From positions 1,798,001 through 1,862,000 of the forward strand of contig CP012810.1 in assembly GCA_001936135.1 (NCBI GenBank): 64,000 nt of DNA. The letters are read 5' to 3'. The translations under genes were made by a program, and so were the position numbers. This stretch comes from Saccharomycopsis fibuligera x Saccharomycopsis cf. fibuligera (taxonomy: Eukaryota > Ascomycota > Saccharomycetes > Ascoideales > Saccharomycopsidaceae). Shown here piece by piece: positions 1-11,834 of this stretch. The notes under the pieces are model-generated. The model was not told where the DNA came from. It saw only the letters and a program-made list of their open reading frames with translations, and searched no databases. How positions within the stretch are numbered: the stretch's first letter is position 1; every line of letters begins with the position of its first letter.

Positions 1-205
1 TTATGGAACTTCATGGAAGATTCTAGAGCTTTCTCGTATATGTCTCGTATACTATGCAACCTTCTAGAATGTTCTCGAACAATCTCGTATTTTCTCGTAT
101 ATTGTGGAACATTCCAGAACAAGATCGAATCCTCTGGAAACTCATGGAATATTCTAGAACTTTCTAGAAGCAACTAGATCTATCTTTGAATTATTACTCT
201 CAACA
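1..205 (-). repeat. Copia family 1 LTR, partial (window edge)
   Basis: This is the U3 side of a family 1 LTR in minus orientation, ending in CTCTCAACA at 205. It is cut by the window start. It belongs to the 'beta' sequence type (GATCTAGTTGC and TTCTGGAATG on its own strand). Confidence 0.9.
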
Positions 206-1414
206 CCCTCTCTTAATTCAAAGTCTCGCATCCCACAATAACCACGTAGTAGTTGGAACTGGTCGGCCGGTATGGCTTTGGTAAAGATATCGGCAACCAT
301 GACTCCAGTTGATAAGTACTCTAACTGAATTCGGCCCTTGGCAATATGGTCCCTGATGAAATTCAACCTGATGTCAATGTGCTTCGTTCTGTGATGGGAG
401 CTAGGGTGTTTGGCTATGTCAATGCAGCTCTGTAAAAAGTGGGTTGATAAAGAAGAGTTAGAAAAAATAGTTTGATGAAGAAAAATAAAGTGTATTGGAT
501 AGAAAAATAAAGAGTGTAAAGTTTTTAAGCTTAGTTCTGTAAAGAAGTATATAATAGTAGAGAACATGAAAAGAAAAGAAGCGGGAAAGGCCCGCCTTAA
601 GTAGGAAAAATAAGTTGAGTAAATGAAATTGGAGTGGCGTAATAAAGGTGGCGGGAAAAACAAAAGTTTTCACGCAGCAGTAAGGATCGGCACCCCATGC
701 AGAAGCGCGCGCAGACGGAATGAAAAAGTAAACAAATAAGATGCAGCAGAACTGTATACCATGCAAATGGATCAACAGTATACCATGACAATGGATGAAA
801 ACATAAAAGGAGTAAAGGAGATAAAGAGTCAAAAATTAAGAAGGTAAGGACTAAAGGAAGATGAATGTTTGAATTTCAACAAGCTCTGGTTGTCGTCGTA
901 CATCTTGACAGACTCAATTGCAATGCCAAACTCGTTGAACAACTGCCTTAGCCATAAGCCTTCTTTGGCACCCTCACACAATGCCATATACTCTGCTTCA
1001 GCAGTAGACAATGCAACCGTTGGCTGCTTCTTCGATCTCCAAGTTATTGCACCACCAGCATATTTGAACACAAAACCGGTGGTGGACTTCCTCGTAGCCT
1101 TGTCGTTTGCCCAGTCTGCATCACAGTAGCCCTGTAAGCGAGTTGTCTGGTTGTGGCTTTGATAAAATAAACCAACATCTGCTGTGCCTTTCAAATATCT
1201 TAGTACTCGTTTCGCAGCACGAAGGTGGACCTCCTTGGGCTCTTTGAGGTATCTCGACAATACACCAACAACGTAGCTTATGTCTGCTCTGACCGTATTA
1301 GCAGCAAACAAGAGCTTTCCAATAATGGATCTGTACCTAGTAGCATCACAGTCTTTACTGCCTGTGTCCGCGCTCGTCAAGTCCTGTCCGACAACTGCTG
1401 GTGTGGGTTCACTG
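206..1414 (-). mobile_element. Copia family 1 pol 3' segment (RT end to RNase H)
   Basis: On the minus strand this encodes the end of reverse transcriptase and the RNase H domain of family 1; motifs include CDADWAN and STAEAEYMAL. On the left it runs into its own LTR (1-205). On the right it abuts the U3 terminus of a plus-strand LTR. A family 2 solo LTR (431-881) interrupts it. It is a partial copy. Confidence 0.9.
431..881 (-). repeat. Solo LTR of copia family 2, with target duplication
   Basis: This 451-bp block begins TGTAAAAAGTGGG and ends TTTCAACA in plus-strand reading, and is flanked by the direct repeat AGCTC (426-430 and 882-886), a 5-bp target duplication. The same sequence is the 5' LTR of the family 2 element at 30695-31174, which fixes its orientation as minus. 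Confidence 0.92.
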
Positions 1415-1968
1415 TGTTGAGAGTAATAATTCAAAGATAGATCCAGTTGCTTCTAGAAAGTTCTAGAATATTCCATGAGTTTCCAGAGGATTCGATGTTG
1501 TTCTAGAATGTTCCACGATATACGAGAAAATACGAGATTGTTCGAGAACATTCTAGAAGGTTGCATAATATACGAGACATATACGAGAAAGCTCTAGAAT
1601 CTTCCATGAAGTTCCATAATGTTCCATGAAGTTCCATAATGTTCCATGAAGTTCCATAGTGTTCCATGAAGTTCCATGATGTTCCATGATGTTCCAAGAA
1701 GTTCCATGATGTTCCATACATTTCCGTGCAGTTCCGTGCATATCCGTGCAGTTCCGGAATATTCTAGAAGATTCTATGTGGCCACACTAGTCATGCATCA
1801 GTCCCGGCACAGCCACCCTGACTGACTATAAATAAGGGGCGTCTCCTCCATCTTTGTGACTGATTGATGTTTTTCATATATAGGATATAGTTAATAACAA
1901 CAAGTGTTTTGTGATTCATTTTCAGGATATAACGTTATGTCAAGTGATAGGTTTATCAAACTACAACA
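1415..1968 (+). repeat. Copia family 1 LTR (554 bp)
   Basis: The LTR runs from TGTTGAGAGTAATAATTC to AAACTACAACA, with a TG...CA pair at the ends. It has dense TTC/GAA repeats in U3, a TATA box (1827-1834), and an ATG near its 3' end that opens the gag frame. Alpha sequence type. Confidence 0.93.
1451..1834 (+). promoter_or_regulatory. LTR promoter with heat shock element arrays and TATA box
   Basis: Perfect alternating TTC-n2-GAA units occur at 1451-1473 (five units), 1541-1558 (four units) and 1752-1774 (five units). Between them, TTC recurs at 10-bp steps from 1602 to 1732, which is the step-type heat shock element arrangement recognised by yeast Hsf1. TATAAATA at 1827-1834 lies about 55 bp downstream of the last block. 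Motif positions are read directly; regulation by heat shock factor is inferred. Confidence 0.7.
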
Positions 1969-3897
1969 GGTTATGAGTTCCCCAGGTGCTCTAGCCAACT
2001 TCAGTTCAGATGAAAAATTGAAAGGTTCGGAGAACTTTCACGATTGGTTCTCCTTAGTATCAATCAAATTGAAAATGAGAGGGCTTGGCTTGTACAACTA
2101 CCTTGTCGACAATGATATCGGCGCTACTGATGAAAGCTCGGACGACTCGAGAGCCAGACTACAAATGGCTTTGGATGATATCTTGACATTGATGATTGTT
2201 AATGGTGTTACTGGTGCTGCTCTCAGAAAAGCATCCAGTTATGATGGTTCTGGTCGTGATTTGTTTATCTATTTGAAAGCCTCCTATGGTACAATGTCTG
2301 TGTTTAATGCTGTTGGTATGCTATCTGACTTCTTTGACCACAAGTGGAAGTCGAATGGCTCTAACCTCAACCTGTTGATCTCGAGCGTCGATGCATTGAA
2401 TGTCTCGGTTATCAAGAATGTTACTGCTGATCTGTTTCTTACTTGCTTATTTCTTGCTGAGCTCAAACGCGCCGGCTACGGTGAAGCTGCTGTGAAGGAG
2501 ATCATTACAACATACCAAGCATCTCATAATTCCATGGAAACCTTTGATGTTGAATCCGCGATGGATCTCGCGAGAGAATTGATTAAGGAAGACCCAAAGT
2601 CTACCTTTACTACTACTGAAACTGCTCTTGTCACTAGAAAGGCCAATAATGGTCAATGCTACAACTGTGGCAAGATAGGTCATTATGCAAGGGACTGTCG
2701 TCAACAGCCAAAGGATGAATTTAATGAGAAAATTCGAAAGCCAAAGAAAAATGGAAAACAGACTGGTAATGCGTGGTTTGCATATTTAGGGCACGAGTCA
2801 AAGAGATCTGATTTGTTCTTCGATAGTGGTGCTTCCAGCCACATTATTTGTGACAGAGACTTGTTTACTGAGTTGGATGACTACAGCGGCGAGATTAATG
2901 GTATTGGTGGCAACAGTTTGAAGATCGTTGGGTGCGGCACCGCATCTATCAAGCTACCAACCGGTGAGGATGTCAGCTTGTTAAATGCTCTATATGCTCC
3001 GGATGCTACCGCTAATTTGCTATCCATCTCAAAGGCAACTGGTAATGGAGCAAAACTATTGTTTGAAGATGAATGCATCAAGTTGTACCCCTCGATGGAT
3101 ATTGTGGGTATCAAAGACAGGCTCTCACATGGCTTGTACAGAGTGGGCTCTCCAAGTGACAAGCACTTTGCTTACAAAGCTGCCCCTGGCATTGCGGTTG
3201 ATAGAAAAGATTTGTGGCATCAAAGATTGGGCCATCCTAGCTTTGGTGTGTTCCGTGCGATTAACAAACAGTTTGGTTTGTGCGGTGATATTACAGAAGA
3301 TATGAATGTGCAAGTGTGTGAACTGTGTGCATTAGGCAAGGCGGTTACAAGAAAACCAAAGCATGGATGGTCAAAGCCACAACAGCCATTGCAGCTACTT
3401 CATATGGATGTGTGCGGGCCATTCAACTATGGGTCGGTTGATGGCTCTCTCTACTTTCTTACAATCGTTGATGCCTATACTCGTTTCACCCATATCAAGT
3501 GCTTGAAAAGGAAATCAGACTGCACTGATGCGATTATTGATTTTGTGAAATACAGTGAGACCAATTTCAAGAGTCAAGGCAGAAACTACGTGTGTGGAGC
3601 TATCAGAACTGATAACGGCGGGGAGTTTGTGAACAACAAGTTGCACGCGTTCATGAAGGAGCGTGGAATTCGCCATGAGCTAACTGTCCCGCATCATTCC
3701 TATCAGAATGGTGTTGCTGAGAGGATGCATCGCACCATTCAGGAGAAGGCGCGAACTCTCATGTTGCACTCTGCTGCGCCGGTTCAGTTCTGGCCCGAAG
3801 CTGTTGCAACTGCTGCGTACTTGATCAATCGCAGCCCAACAAGAGTGCTTGGCAATGATATACCGTTCACCAAGTGGTACGACATGGAACCACTGCT
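1969..3897 (+). mobile_element. Copia family 1 5' segment (gag, protease, integrase)
   Basis: Plus-strand segment following its own LTR. It encodes gag with a CCHC knuckle (CYNCGKIGHYARDC), protease (DSGASSH) and integrase (LWHQRLGH, RTDNGGEF, QNGVAERMHR). It ends against the U5 terminus of an inverted LTR (3898). Partial copy; the same end point is seen at 9371/9372, 18221/18222 and 25538/25539. Confidence 0.92.
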
Positions 3898-4451
3898 TGT
3901 TGTAGTTTGATAAACCTATCACTTGACATAACGTTATATCCTGAAAATAAATCACAAAACACTTGTTGTTATTAACTATATCCTATATATGAAAAACATC
4001 AATCAGTCACAAAGATGGAGGAGACGCCCCTTATTTATAGTCAGTCAGGGTGGCTGTGCCGGGACTGATGCATGACTAGTGTGGCCACATAGAATCTTCT
4101 AGAATATTCCGGAACTGCACGGATATGCACGGAACTGCACGGAAATGTATGGAACATCATGGAACTTCTTGGAACATCATGGAACATCATGGAACTTCAT
4201 GGAACACTATGGAACTTCATGGAACATTATGGAACTTCATGGAACATTATGGAACTTCATGGAAGATTCTAGAGCTTTCTCGTATATGTCTCGTATACTA
4301 TGCAACCTTCTAGAATGTTCTCGAACAATCTCGTATTTTCTCGTATATTGTGGAACATTCCAGAACAAGATCGAATCCTCTGGAAACTCATGGAATATTC
4401 TAGAACTTTCTAGAAGCAACTAGATCTATCTTTGAATTATTACTCTCAACA
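3898..4451 (-). repeat. Copia family 1 LTR, inverted (554 bp)
   Basis: Minus-orientation LTR from TGTTGTAGTTTG to CTCTCAACA, beta sequence type. With the LTR at 1415-1968 it forms a 554-bp inverted repeat around the gag-integrase segment. Confidence 0.92.
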
Positions 4452-5660
4452 CCCTCTCTTAATTCAAAGTCTCGCATCCCACAATAACCACGTAGTAGTT
4501 GGAACTGGTCGGCCGGTATGGCTTTGGTAAAGATATCGGCAACCATGACTCCAGTTGATAAGTACTCTAACTGAATTCGGCCCTTGGCAATATGGTCCCT
4601 GATGAAATTCAACCTGATGTCAATGTGCTTCGTTCTGTGATGGGAGCTAGGGTGTTTGGCTATGTCAATGCAGCTCTGTAAAAAGTGGGTTGATAAAGAA
4701 GAGTTAGAAAAAATAGTTTGATGAAGAAAAATAAAGTGTATTGGATAGAAAAATAAAGAGTGTAAAGTTTTTAAGCTTAGTTCTGTAAAGAAGTATATAA
4801 TAGTAGAGAACATGAAAAGAAAAGAAGCGGGAAAGGCCCGCCTTAAGTAGGAAAAATAAGTTGAGTAAATGAAATTGGAGTGGCGTAATAAAGGTGGCGG
4901 GAAAAACAAAAGTTTTCACGCAGCAGTAAGGATCGGCACCCCATGCAGAAGCGCGCGCAGACGGAATGAAAAAGTAAACAAATAAGATGCAGCAGAACTG
5001 TATACCATGCAAATGGATCAACAGTATACCATGACAATGGATGAAAACATAAAAGGAGTAAAGGAGATAAAGAGTCAAAAATTAAGAAGGTAAGGACTAA
5101 AGGAAGATGAATGTTTGAATTTCAACAAGCTCTGGTTGTCGTCGTACATCTTGACAGACTCAATTGCAATGCCAAACTCGTTGAACAACTGCCTTAGCCA
5201 TAAGCCTTCTTTGGCACCCTCACACAATGCCATATACTCTGCTTCAGCAGTAGACAATGCAACCGTTGGCTGCTTCTTCGATCTCCAAGTTATTGCACCA
5301 CCAGCATATTTGAACACAAAACCGGTGGTGGACTTCCTCGTAGCCTTGTCGTTTGCCCAGTCTGCATCACAGTAGCCCTGTAAGCGAGTTGTCTGGTTGT
5401 GGCTTTGATAAAATAAACCAACATCTGCTGTGCCTTTCAAATATCTTAGTACTCGTTTCGCAGCACGAAGGTGGACCTCCTTGGGCTCTTTGAGGTATCT
5501 CGACAATACACCAACAACGTAGCTTATGTCTGCTCTGACCGTATTAGCAGCAAACAAGAGCTTTCCAATAATGGATCTGTACCTAGTAGCATCACAGTCT
5601 TTACTGCCTGTGTCCGCGCTCGTCAAGTCCTGTCCGACAACTGCTGGTGTGGGTTCACTG
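4452..5660 (-). mobile_element. Copia family 1 pol 3' segment, second copy
   Basis: Tandem-duplicate copy of 206-1414: RT end and RNase H on the minus strand, with the same right-hand junction to a plus-strand LTR and the same family 2 solo LTR inside. Partial copy. Confidence 0.9.
4677..5127 (-). repeat. Solo LTR of copia family 2 (duplicate)
   Basis: Copy of 431-881 carried along by the 4,246-bp duplication, with the same AGCTC flanks. Confidence 0.92.
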
Positions 5661-6214
5661 TGTTGAGAGTAATAATTCAAAGATAGATCCAGTTGCTTCT
5701 AGAAAGTTCTAGAATATTCCATGAGTTTCCAGAGGATTCGATGTTGTTCTAGAATGTTCCACGATATACGAGAAAATACGAGATTGTTCGAGAACATTCT
5801 AGAAGGTTGCATAATATACGAGACATATACGAGAAAGCTCTAGAATCTTCCATGAAGTTCCATAATGTTCCATGAAGTTCCATAATGTTCCATGAAGTTC
5901 CATAGTGTTCCATGAAGTTCCATGATGTTCCATGATGTTCCAAGAAGTTCCATGATGTTCCATACATTTCCGTGCAGTTCCGTGCATATCCGTGCAGTTC
6001 CGGAATATTCTAGAAGATTCTATGTGGCCACACTAGTCATGCATCAGTCCCGGCACAGCCACCCTGACTGACTATAAATAAGGGGCGTCTCCTCCATCTT
6101 TGTGACTGATTGATGTTTTTCATATATAGGATATAGTTAATAACAACAAGTGTTTTGTGATTCATTTTCAGGATATAACGTTATGTCAAGTGATAGGTTT
6201 ATCAAACTACAACA
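5661..6214 (+). repeat. Copia family 1 LTR (554 bp)
   Basis: Duplicate of 1415-1968, alpha type, with the same heat shock element blocks and TATA box. Confidence 0.92.
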
Positions 6215-7510
6215 GGTTATGAGTTCCCCAGGTGCTCTAGCCAACTTCAGTTCAGATGAAAAATTGAAAGGTTCGGAGAACTTTCACGATTGGTTCTCCT
6301 TAGTATCAATCAAATTGAAAATGAGAGGGCTTGGCTTGTACAACTACCTTGTCGACAATGATATCGGCGCTACTGATGAAAGCTCGGACGACTCGAGAGC
6401 CAGACTACAAATGGCTTTGGATGATATCTTGACATTGATGATTGTTAATGGTGTTACTGGTGCTGCTCTCAGAAAAGCATCCAGTTATGATGGTTCTGGT
6501 CGTGATTTGTTTATCTATTTGAAAGCCTCCTATGGTACAATGTCTGTGTTTAATGCTGTTGGTATGCTATCTGACTTCTTTGACCACAAGTGGAAGTCGA
6601 ATGGCTCTAACCTCAACCTGTTGATCTCGAGCGTCGATGCATTGAATGTCTCGGTTATCAAGAATGTTACTGCTGATCTGTTTCTTACTTGCTTATTTCT
6701 TGCTGAGCTCAAACGCGCCGGCTACGGTGAAGCTGCTGTGAAGGAGATCATTACAACATACCAAGCATCTCATAATTCCATGGAAACCTTTGATGTTGAA
6801 TCCGCGATGGATCTCGCGAGAGAATTGATTAAGGAAGACCCAAAGTCTACCTTTACTACTACTGAAACTGCTCTTGTCACTAGAAAGGCCAATAATGGTC
6901 AATGCTACAACTGTGGCAAGATAGGTCATTATGCAAGGGACTGTCGTCAACAGCCAAAGGATGAATTTAATGAGAAAATTCGAAAGCCAAAGAAAAATGG
7001 AAAACAGACTGGTAATGCGTGGTTTGCATATTTAGGGCACGAGTCAAAGAGATCTGATTTGTTCTTCGATAGTGGTGCTTCCAGCCACATTATTTGTGAC
7101 AGAGACTTGTTTACTGAGTTGGATGACTACAGCGGCGAGATTAATGGTATTGGTGGCAACAGTTTGAAGATCGTTGGGTGCGGCACCGCATCTATCAAGC
7201 TACCAACCGGTGAGGATGTCAGCTTGTTAAATGCTCTATATGCTCCGGATGCTACCGCTAATTTGCTATCCATCTCAAAGGCAACTGGTAATGGAGCAAA
7301 ACTATTGTTTGAAGATGAATGCATCAAGTTGTACCCCTCGATGGATATTGTGGGTATCAAAGACAGGCTCTCACATGGCTTGTACAGAGTGGGCTCTCCA
7401 AGTGACAAGCACTTTGCTTACAAAGCTGCCCCTGGCATTGCGGTTGATAGAAAAGATTTGTGGCATCAAAGATTGGGCCATCCTAGCTTTGGTGTGTTCC
7501 GTGCGATTAA
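6215..7510 (+). mobile_element. Copia family 1 5' segment, shorter copy
   Basis: Gag, protease and the start of integrase on the plus strand, after its own LTR. It ends in the integrase zinc-finger region against an inverted LTR, earlier than the other 5' segments. Partial copy. Confidence 0.9.
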
Positions 7511-8064
7511 TGTTGTAGTTTGATAAACCTATCACTTGACATAACGTTATATCCTGAAAATGAATCACAAAACACTTGTTGTTATTAACTATATCCTATA
7601 TATGAAAAACATCAATCAGTCACAAAGATGGAGGAGACGCCCCTTATTTATAGTCAGTCAGGGTGGCTGTGCCGGGACTGATGCATGACTAGTGTGGCCA
7701 CATAGAATCTTCTAGAATATTCCGGAACTGCACGGATATGCACGGAACTGCACGGAAATGTATGGAACATCATGGAACTTCTTGGAACATCATGGAACAT
7801 CATGGAACTTCATGGAACACTATGGAACTTCATGGAACATTATGGAACTTCATGGAACATTATGGAACTTGATGGAAGATTCTAGAGCTTTCTCGTATAT
7901 GTCTCGTATACTATGCAACCTTCTAGAATGTTCTCGGACAATCTCGTATTTTCTCGTATATCGTGGAACATTCTAGAACAACATCGAATCCTCTGGAAAC
8001 TCATGGAATATTCTAGAACTTTCTAGAAGCAGCTGGATCTATCTTTGAATTATTACTCTCAACA
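7511..8064 (-). repeat. Copia family 1 LTR, inverted (554 bp)
   Basis: Minus orientation, alpha sequence type (TCTCGGACAATC and GCAGCTGGATC in plus-strand reading), unlike the beta LTR at the equivalent place in the first duplicate. Confidence 0.92.
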
Positions 8065-8817
8065 CTCTCTCTTAATTCAAAGTCTCGCATCCCACAATAA
8101 CCACGTAGTAGTTGGAACTGGTCGGCCGGTATGGCTTTGGTAAAGATATCGGCAACCATGACTCCAGTTGATAAGTACTCTAACTGAATTCGGCCCTTGG
8201 CAATATGGTCCCTGATGAAATTCAACCTGATGTCAATGTGCTTCGTTCTGTGATGGGAGCTAGGGTGTTTGGCTATTTCAATGCAGCTCTGGTTGTCGTC
8301 GTACATCTTGACAGACTCAATTGCAATGCCAAACTCGTTGAACAACTGCCTTAGCCATAAGCCTTCTTTGGCACCCTCACACAATGCCATATACTCTGCT
8401 TCAGCAGTAGACAATGCAACCGTTGGCTGCTTCTTCGATCTCCAAGTTATTGCACCACCAGCATATTTGAACACAAAACCGGTGGTGGACTTCCTCGTAG
8501 CCTTGTCGTTTGCCCAGTCTGCATCACAGTAGCCCTGTAAGCGAGTTGTCTGGTTGTGGCTTTGATAAAATAAACCAACATCTGCTGTGCCTTTCAAATA
8601 TCTTAGTACTCGTTTCGCAGCACGAAGGTGGACCTCCTTGGGCTCTTTGAGGTATCTCGACAATACACCAACAACGTAGCTTATGTCTGCTCTGACCGTA
8701 TTAGCAGCAAACAAGAGCTTTCCAATAATGGATCTGTACCTAGTAGCATCACAGTCTTTACTGCCTGTGTCCGCGCTCGTCAAGTCCTGTCCGACAACTG
8801 CTGGTGTGGGTTCACTG
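8065..8817 (-). mobile_element. Copia family 1 pol 3' segment without the solo LTR
   Basis: RT end and RNase H on the minus strand. The right-hand LTR junction is identical to those at 1414/1415 and 5660/5661, but the family 2 solo LTR is absent. It therefore represents the arrangement before that insertion. Partial copy. Confidence 0.9.
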
Positions 8818-9371
8818 TGTTGAGAGTAATAATTCAAAGATAGATCTAGTTGCTTCTAGAAAGTTCTAGAATATTCCATGAGTTTCCAGAGGATTCGATC
8901 TTGTTCTGGAATGTTCCACAATATACGAGAAAATACGAGATTGTTCGAGAACATTCTAGAAGGTTGCATAGTATACGAGACATATACGAGAAAGCTCTAG
9001 AATCTTCCATGAAGTTCCATAATGTTCCATGAAGTTCCATAATGTTCCATGAAGTTCCATAGTGTTCCATGAAGTTCCATGATGTTCCATGATGTTCCAA
9101 GAAGTTCCATGATGTTCCATACATTTCCGTGCAGTTCCGTGCATATCCGTGCAGTTCCGGAATATTCTAGAAGATTCTATGTGGCCACACTAGTCATGCA
9201 TCAGTCCCGGCACAGCCACCCTGACTGACTATAAATAAGGGGCGTCTCCTCCATCTTTGTGACTGATTGATGTTTTTCATATATAGGATATAGTTAATAA
9301 CAACAAGTGTTTTGTGATTTATTTTCAGGATATAACGTTATGTCAAGTGATAGGTTTATCAAACTACAACA
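8818..9371 (+). repeat. Copia family 1 LTR (554 bp)
   Basis: Plus orientation, beta type. Its U5 terminus (CTACAACA) is joined to an inverted gag-integrase segment. Confidence 0.92.
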
Positions 9372-11300
9372 AGCAGTGGTTCCATGTCGTACCACTTGGT
9401 GAACGGTATATCATTGCCAAGCACTCTTGTTGGGCTGCGATTGATCAAGTACGCAGCAGTTGCAACAGCTTCGGGCCAGAACTGAACCGGCGCAGCAGAG
9501 TGCAACATGAGAGTTCGCGCCTTCTCCTGAATGGTGCGATGCATCCTCTCAGCAACACCATTCTGATAGGAATGATGCGGGACAGTTAGCTCATGGCGAA
9601 TTCCACGCTCCTTCATGAACGCGTGCAACTTGTTGTTCACAAACTCCCCGCCGTTATCAGTTCTGATAGCTCCACACACGTAGTTTCTGCCTTGACTCTT
9701 GAAATTGGTCTCACTGTATTTCACAAAATCAATAATCGCATCAGTGCAGTCTGATTTCCTTTTCAAGCACTTGATATGGGTGAAACGAGTATAGGCATCA
9801 ACGATTGTAAGAAAGTAGAGAGAGCCATCAACCGACCCATAGTTGAATGGCCCGCACACATCCATATGAAGTAGCTGCAATGGCTGTTGTGGCTTTGACC
9901 ATCCATGCTTTGGTTTTCTTGTAACCGCCTTGCCTAATGCACACAGTTCACACACTTGCACATTCATATCTTCTGTAATATCACCGCACAAACCAAACTG
10001 TTTGTTAATCGCACGGAACACACCAAAGCTAGGATGGCCCAATCTTTGATGCCACAAATCTTTTCTATCAACCGCAATGCCAGGGGCAGCTTTGTAAGCA
10101 AAGTGCTTGTCACTTGGAGAGCCCACTCTGTACAAGCCATGTGAGAGCCTGTCTTTGATACCCACAATATCCATCGAGGGGTACAACTTGATGCATTCAT
10201 CTTCAAACAATAGTTTTGCTCCATTACCAGTTGCCTTTGAGATGGATAGCAAATTAGCGGTAGCATCCGGAGCATATAGAGCATTTAACAAGCTGACATC
10301 CTCACCGGTTGGTAGCTTGATAGATGCGGTGCCGCACCCAACGATCTTCAAACTGTTGCCACCAATACCATTAATCTCGCCGCTGTAGTCATCCAACTCA
10401 GTAAACAAGTCTCTGTCACAAATAATGTGGCTGGAAGCACCACTATCGAAGAACAAATCAGATCTCTTTGACTCGTGCCCTAAATATGCAAACCACGCAT
10501 TACCAGTCTGTTTTCCATTTTTCTTTGGCTTTCGAATTTTCTCATTAAATTCATCCTTTGGCTGTTGACGACAGTCCCTTGCATAATGACCTATCTTGCC
10601 ACAGTTGTAGCATTGACCATTATTGGCCTTTCTAGTGACAAGAGCAGTTTCAGTAGTAGTAAAGGTAGACTTTGGGTCTTCCTTAATCAATTCTCTCGCG
10701 AGATCCATCGCGGATTCAACATCAAAGGTTTCCATGGAATTATGAGATGCTTGGTATGTTGTAATGATCTCCTTCACAGCAGCTTCACCGTAGCCGGCGC
10801 GTTTGAGCTCAGCAAGAAATAAGCAAGTAAGAAACAGATCAGCAGTAACATTCTTGATAACCGAGACATTCAATGCATCGAAGCTCGAGATCAACAGGTT
10901 GAGGTTAGAGCCATTCGACTTCCACTTGTGGTCAAAGAAGTCCGATAGCATACCAACAGCATTAAACACAGACATTGTACCATAGGAGGCTTTCAAATAG
11001 ATAATCAAATCACGACCAGAACCATCATAACTGGATGCCTTTCTGAGAGCAGCACCAGTAACACCATTGACAATCATCAATGTCAAGATATCATCCAAAG
11101 CCATTTGTAGTCTGGCTCTCGAGTCGTCCGAGCTTTCATCAGTAGCGCCGATATCATTGTCGACAAGGTACTTGTACAAGCCAAGCCCTCTCATTTTCAA
11201 TTTGATTGATACTAAGGAGAACCAATCGTGAAAGTTCTCCGAACCTTTCAATTTTTCATCTGAACTGAAGTTGGCTAGAGCACCTGGGGAACTCATAACC
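9372..11300 (-). mobile_element. Copia family 1 5' segment (gag, protease, integrase), inverted
   Basis: Minus-strand equivalent of 1969-3897 with the same integrase-end junction to an LTR. Its own 5' LTR lies to the right (11301-11834). Gag knuckle, protease and integrase core are all recognisable. Partial copy. Confidence 0.92.
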
Positions 11301-11834
11301 TGTTGTAGTTTGATAAACCTATCACTTGACATAACGTTATATCCTGAAAATGAATCACAAAACACTTGTTGTTATTAACTATATCCTATATATGAAAAAC
11401 ATCAATCAGTCACAAAGATGGAGGAGACGCCCCTTATTTATAGTCAGTCAGGGTGGCTGTGCCGGGACTGATGCATGACTAGTGTGGCCACATAGAATCT
11501 TCTAGAATATTCCGGAACTGCACGGATATGCACGGAACTGCACGGAAATGTATGGAACATCATGGAACTTCTTGGAACATCATGGAACACTATGGAACTT
11601 CATGGAACATTATGGAACTTCATGGAACATTATGGAACTTGATGGAAGATTCTAGAGCTTTCTCGTATATGTCTCGTATACTATGCAACCTTCTAGAATG
11701 TTCTCGGACAATCTCGTATTTTCTCGTATATCGTGGAACATTCTAGAACAACATCGAATCCTCTGGAAACTCATGGAATATTGTAGAACTTTCTAGAAGC
11801 AGCTGGATCTATCTTTGAATTATTACTCTCAACA
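11301..11834 (-). repeat. Copia family 1 LTR, inverted (534 bp)
   Basis: Alpha type. It is 20 bp shorter than the others because the 10-bp step repeat has two fewer units. Confidence 0.92.

Larger units (their letters stand above)
1..7510. repeat. Tandem duplication, period 4,246 bp
   Basis: Positions 1-3264 reappear at 4247-7510 with the same order of LTR, RNase H segment carrying the solo LTR, LTR and gag segment; the compared stretches are identical by eye. Both copies carry the family 2 solo LTR at the same site, so the duplication followed that insertion. Confidence 0.88.

Noticed and set aside
206-1414. Independent minus-strand gene starting at NYYSQHSEP
   Set aside because: The frame begins inside the neighbouring LTR at a TTG and is only a cut RT-RNase H segment.
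1602-1740. Regular short repeats as a possible CRISPR array
   Set aside because: The period is 10 bp with no spacers, and the context is a yeast retrotransposon promoter.
1503-1741. Open frames reading repeated GTSWNFMEH-like peptides in the LTRs
   Set aside because: They are translations of the 10-bp TTC/GAA repeat in U3, occur on both strands and lack a credible start; not genes.
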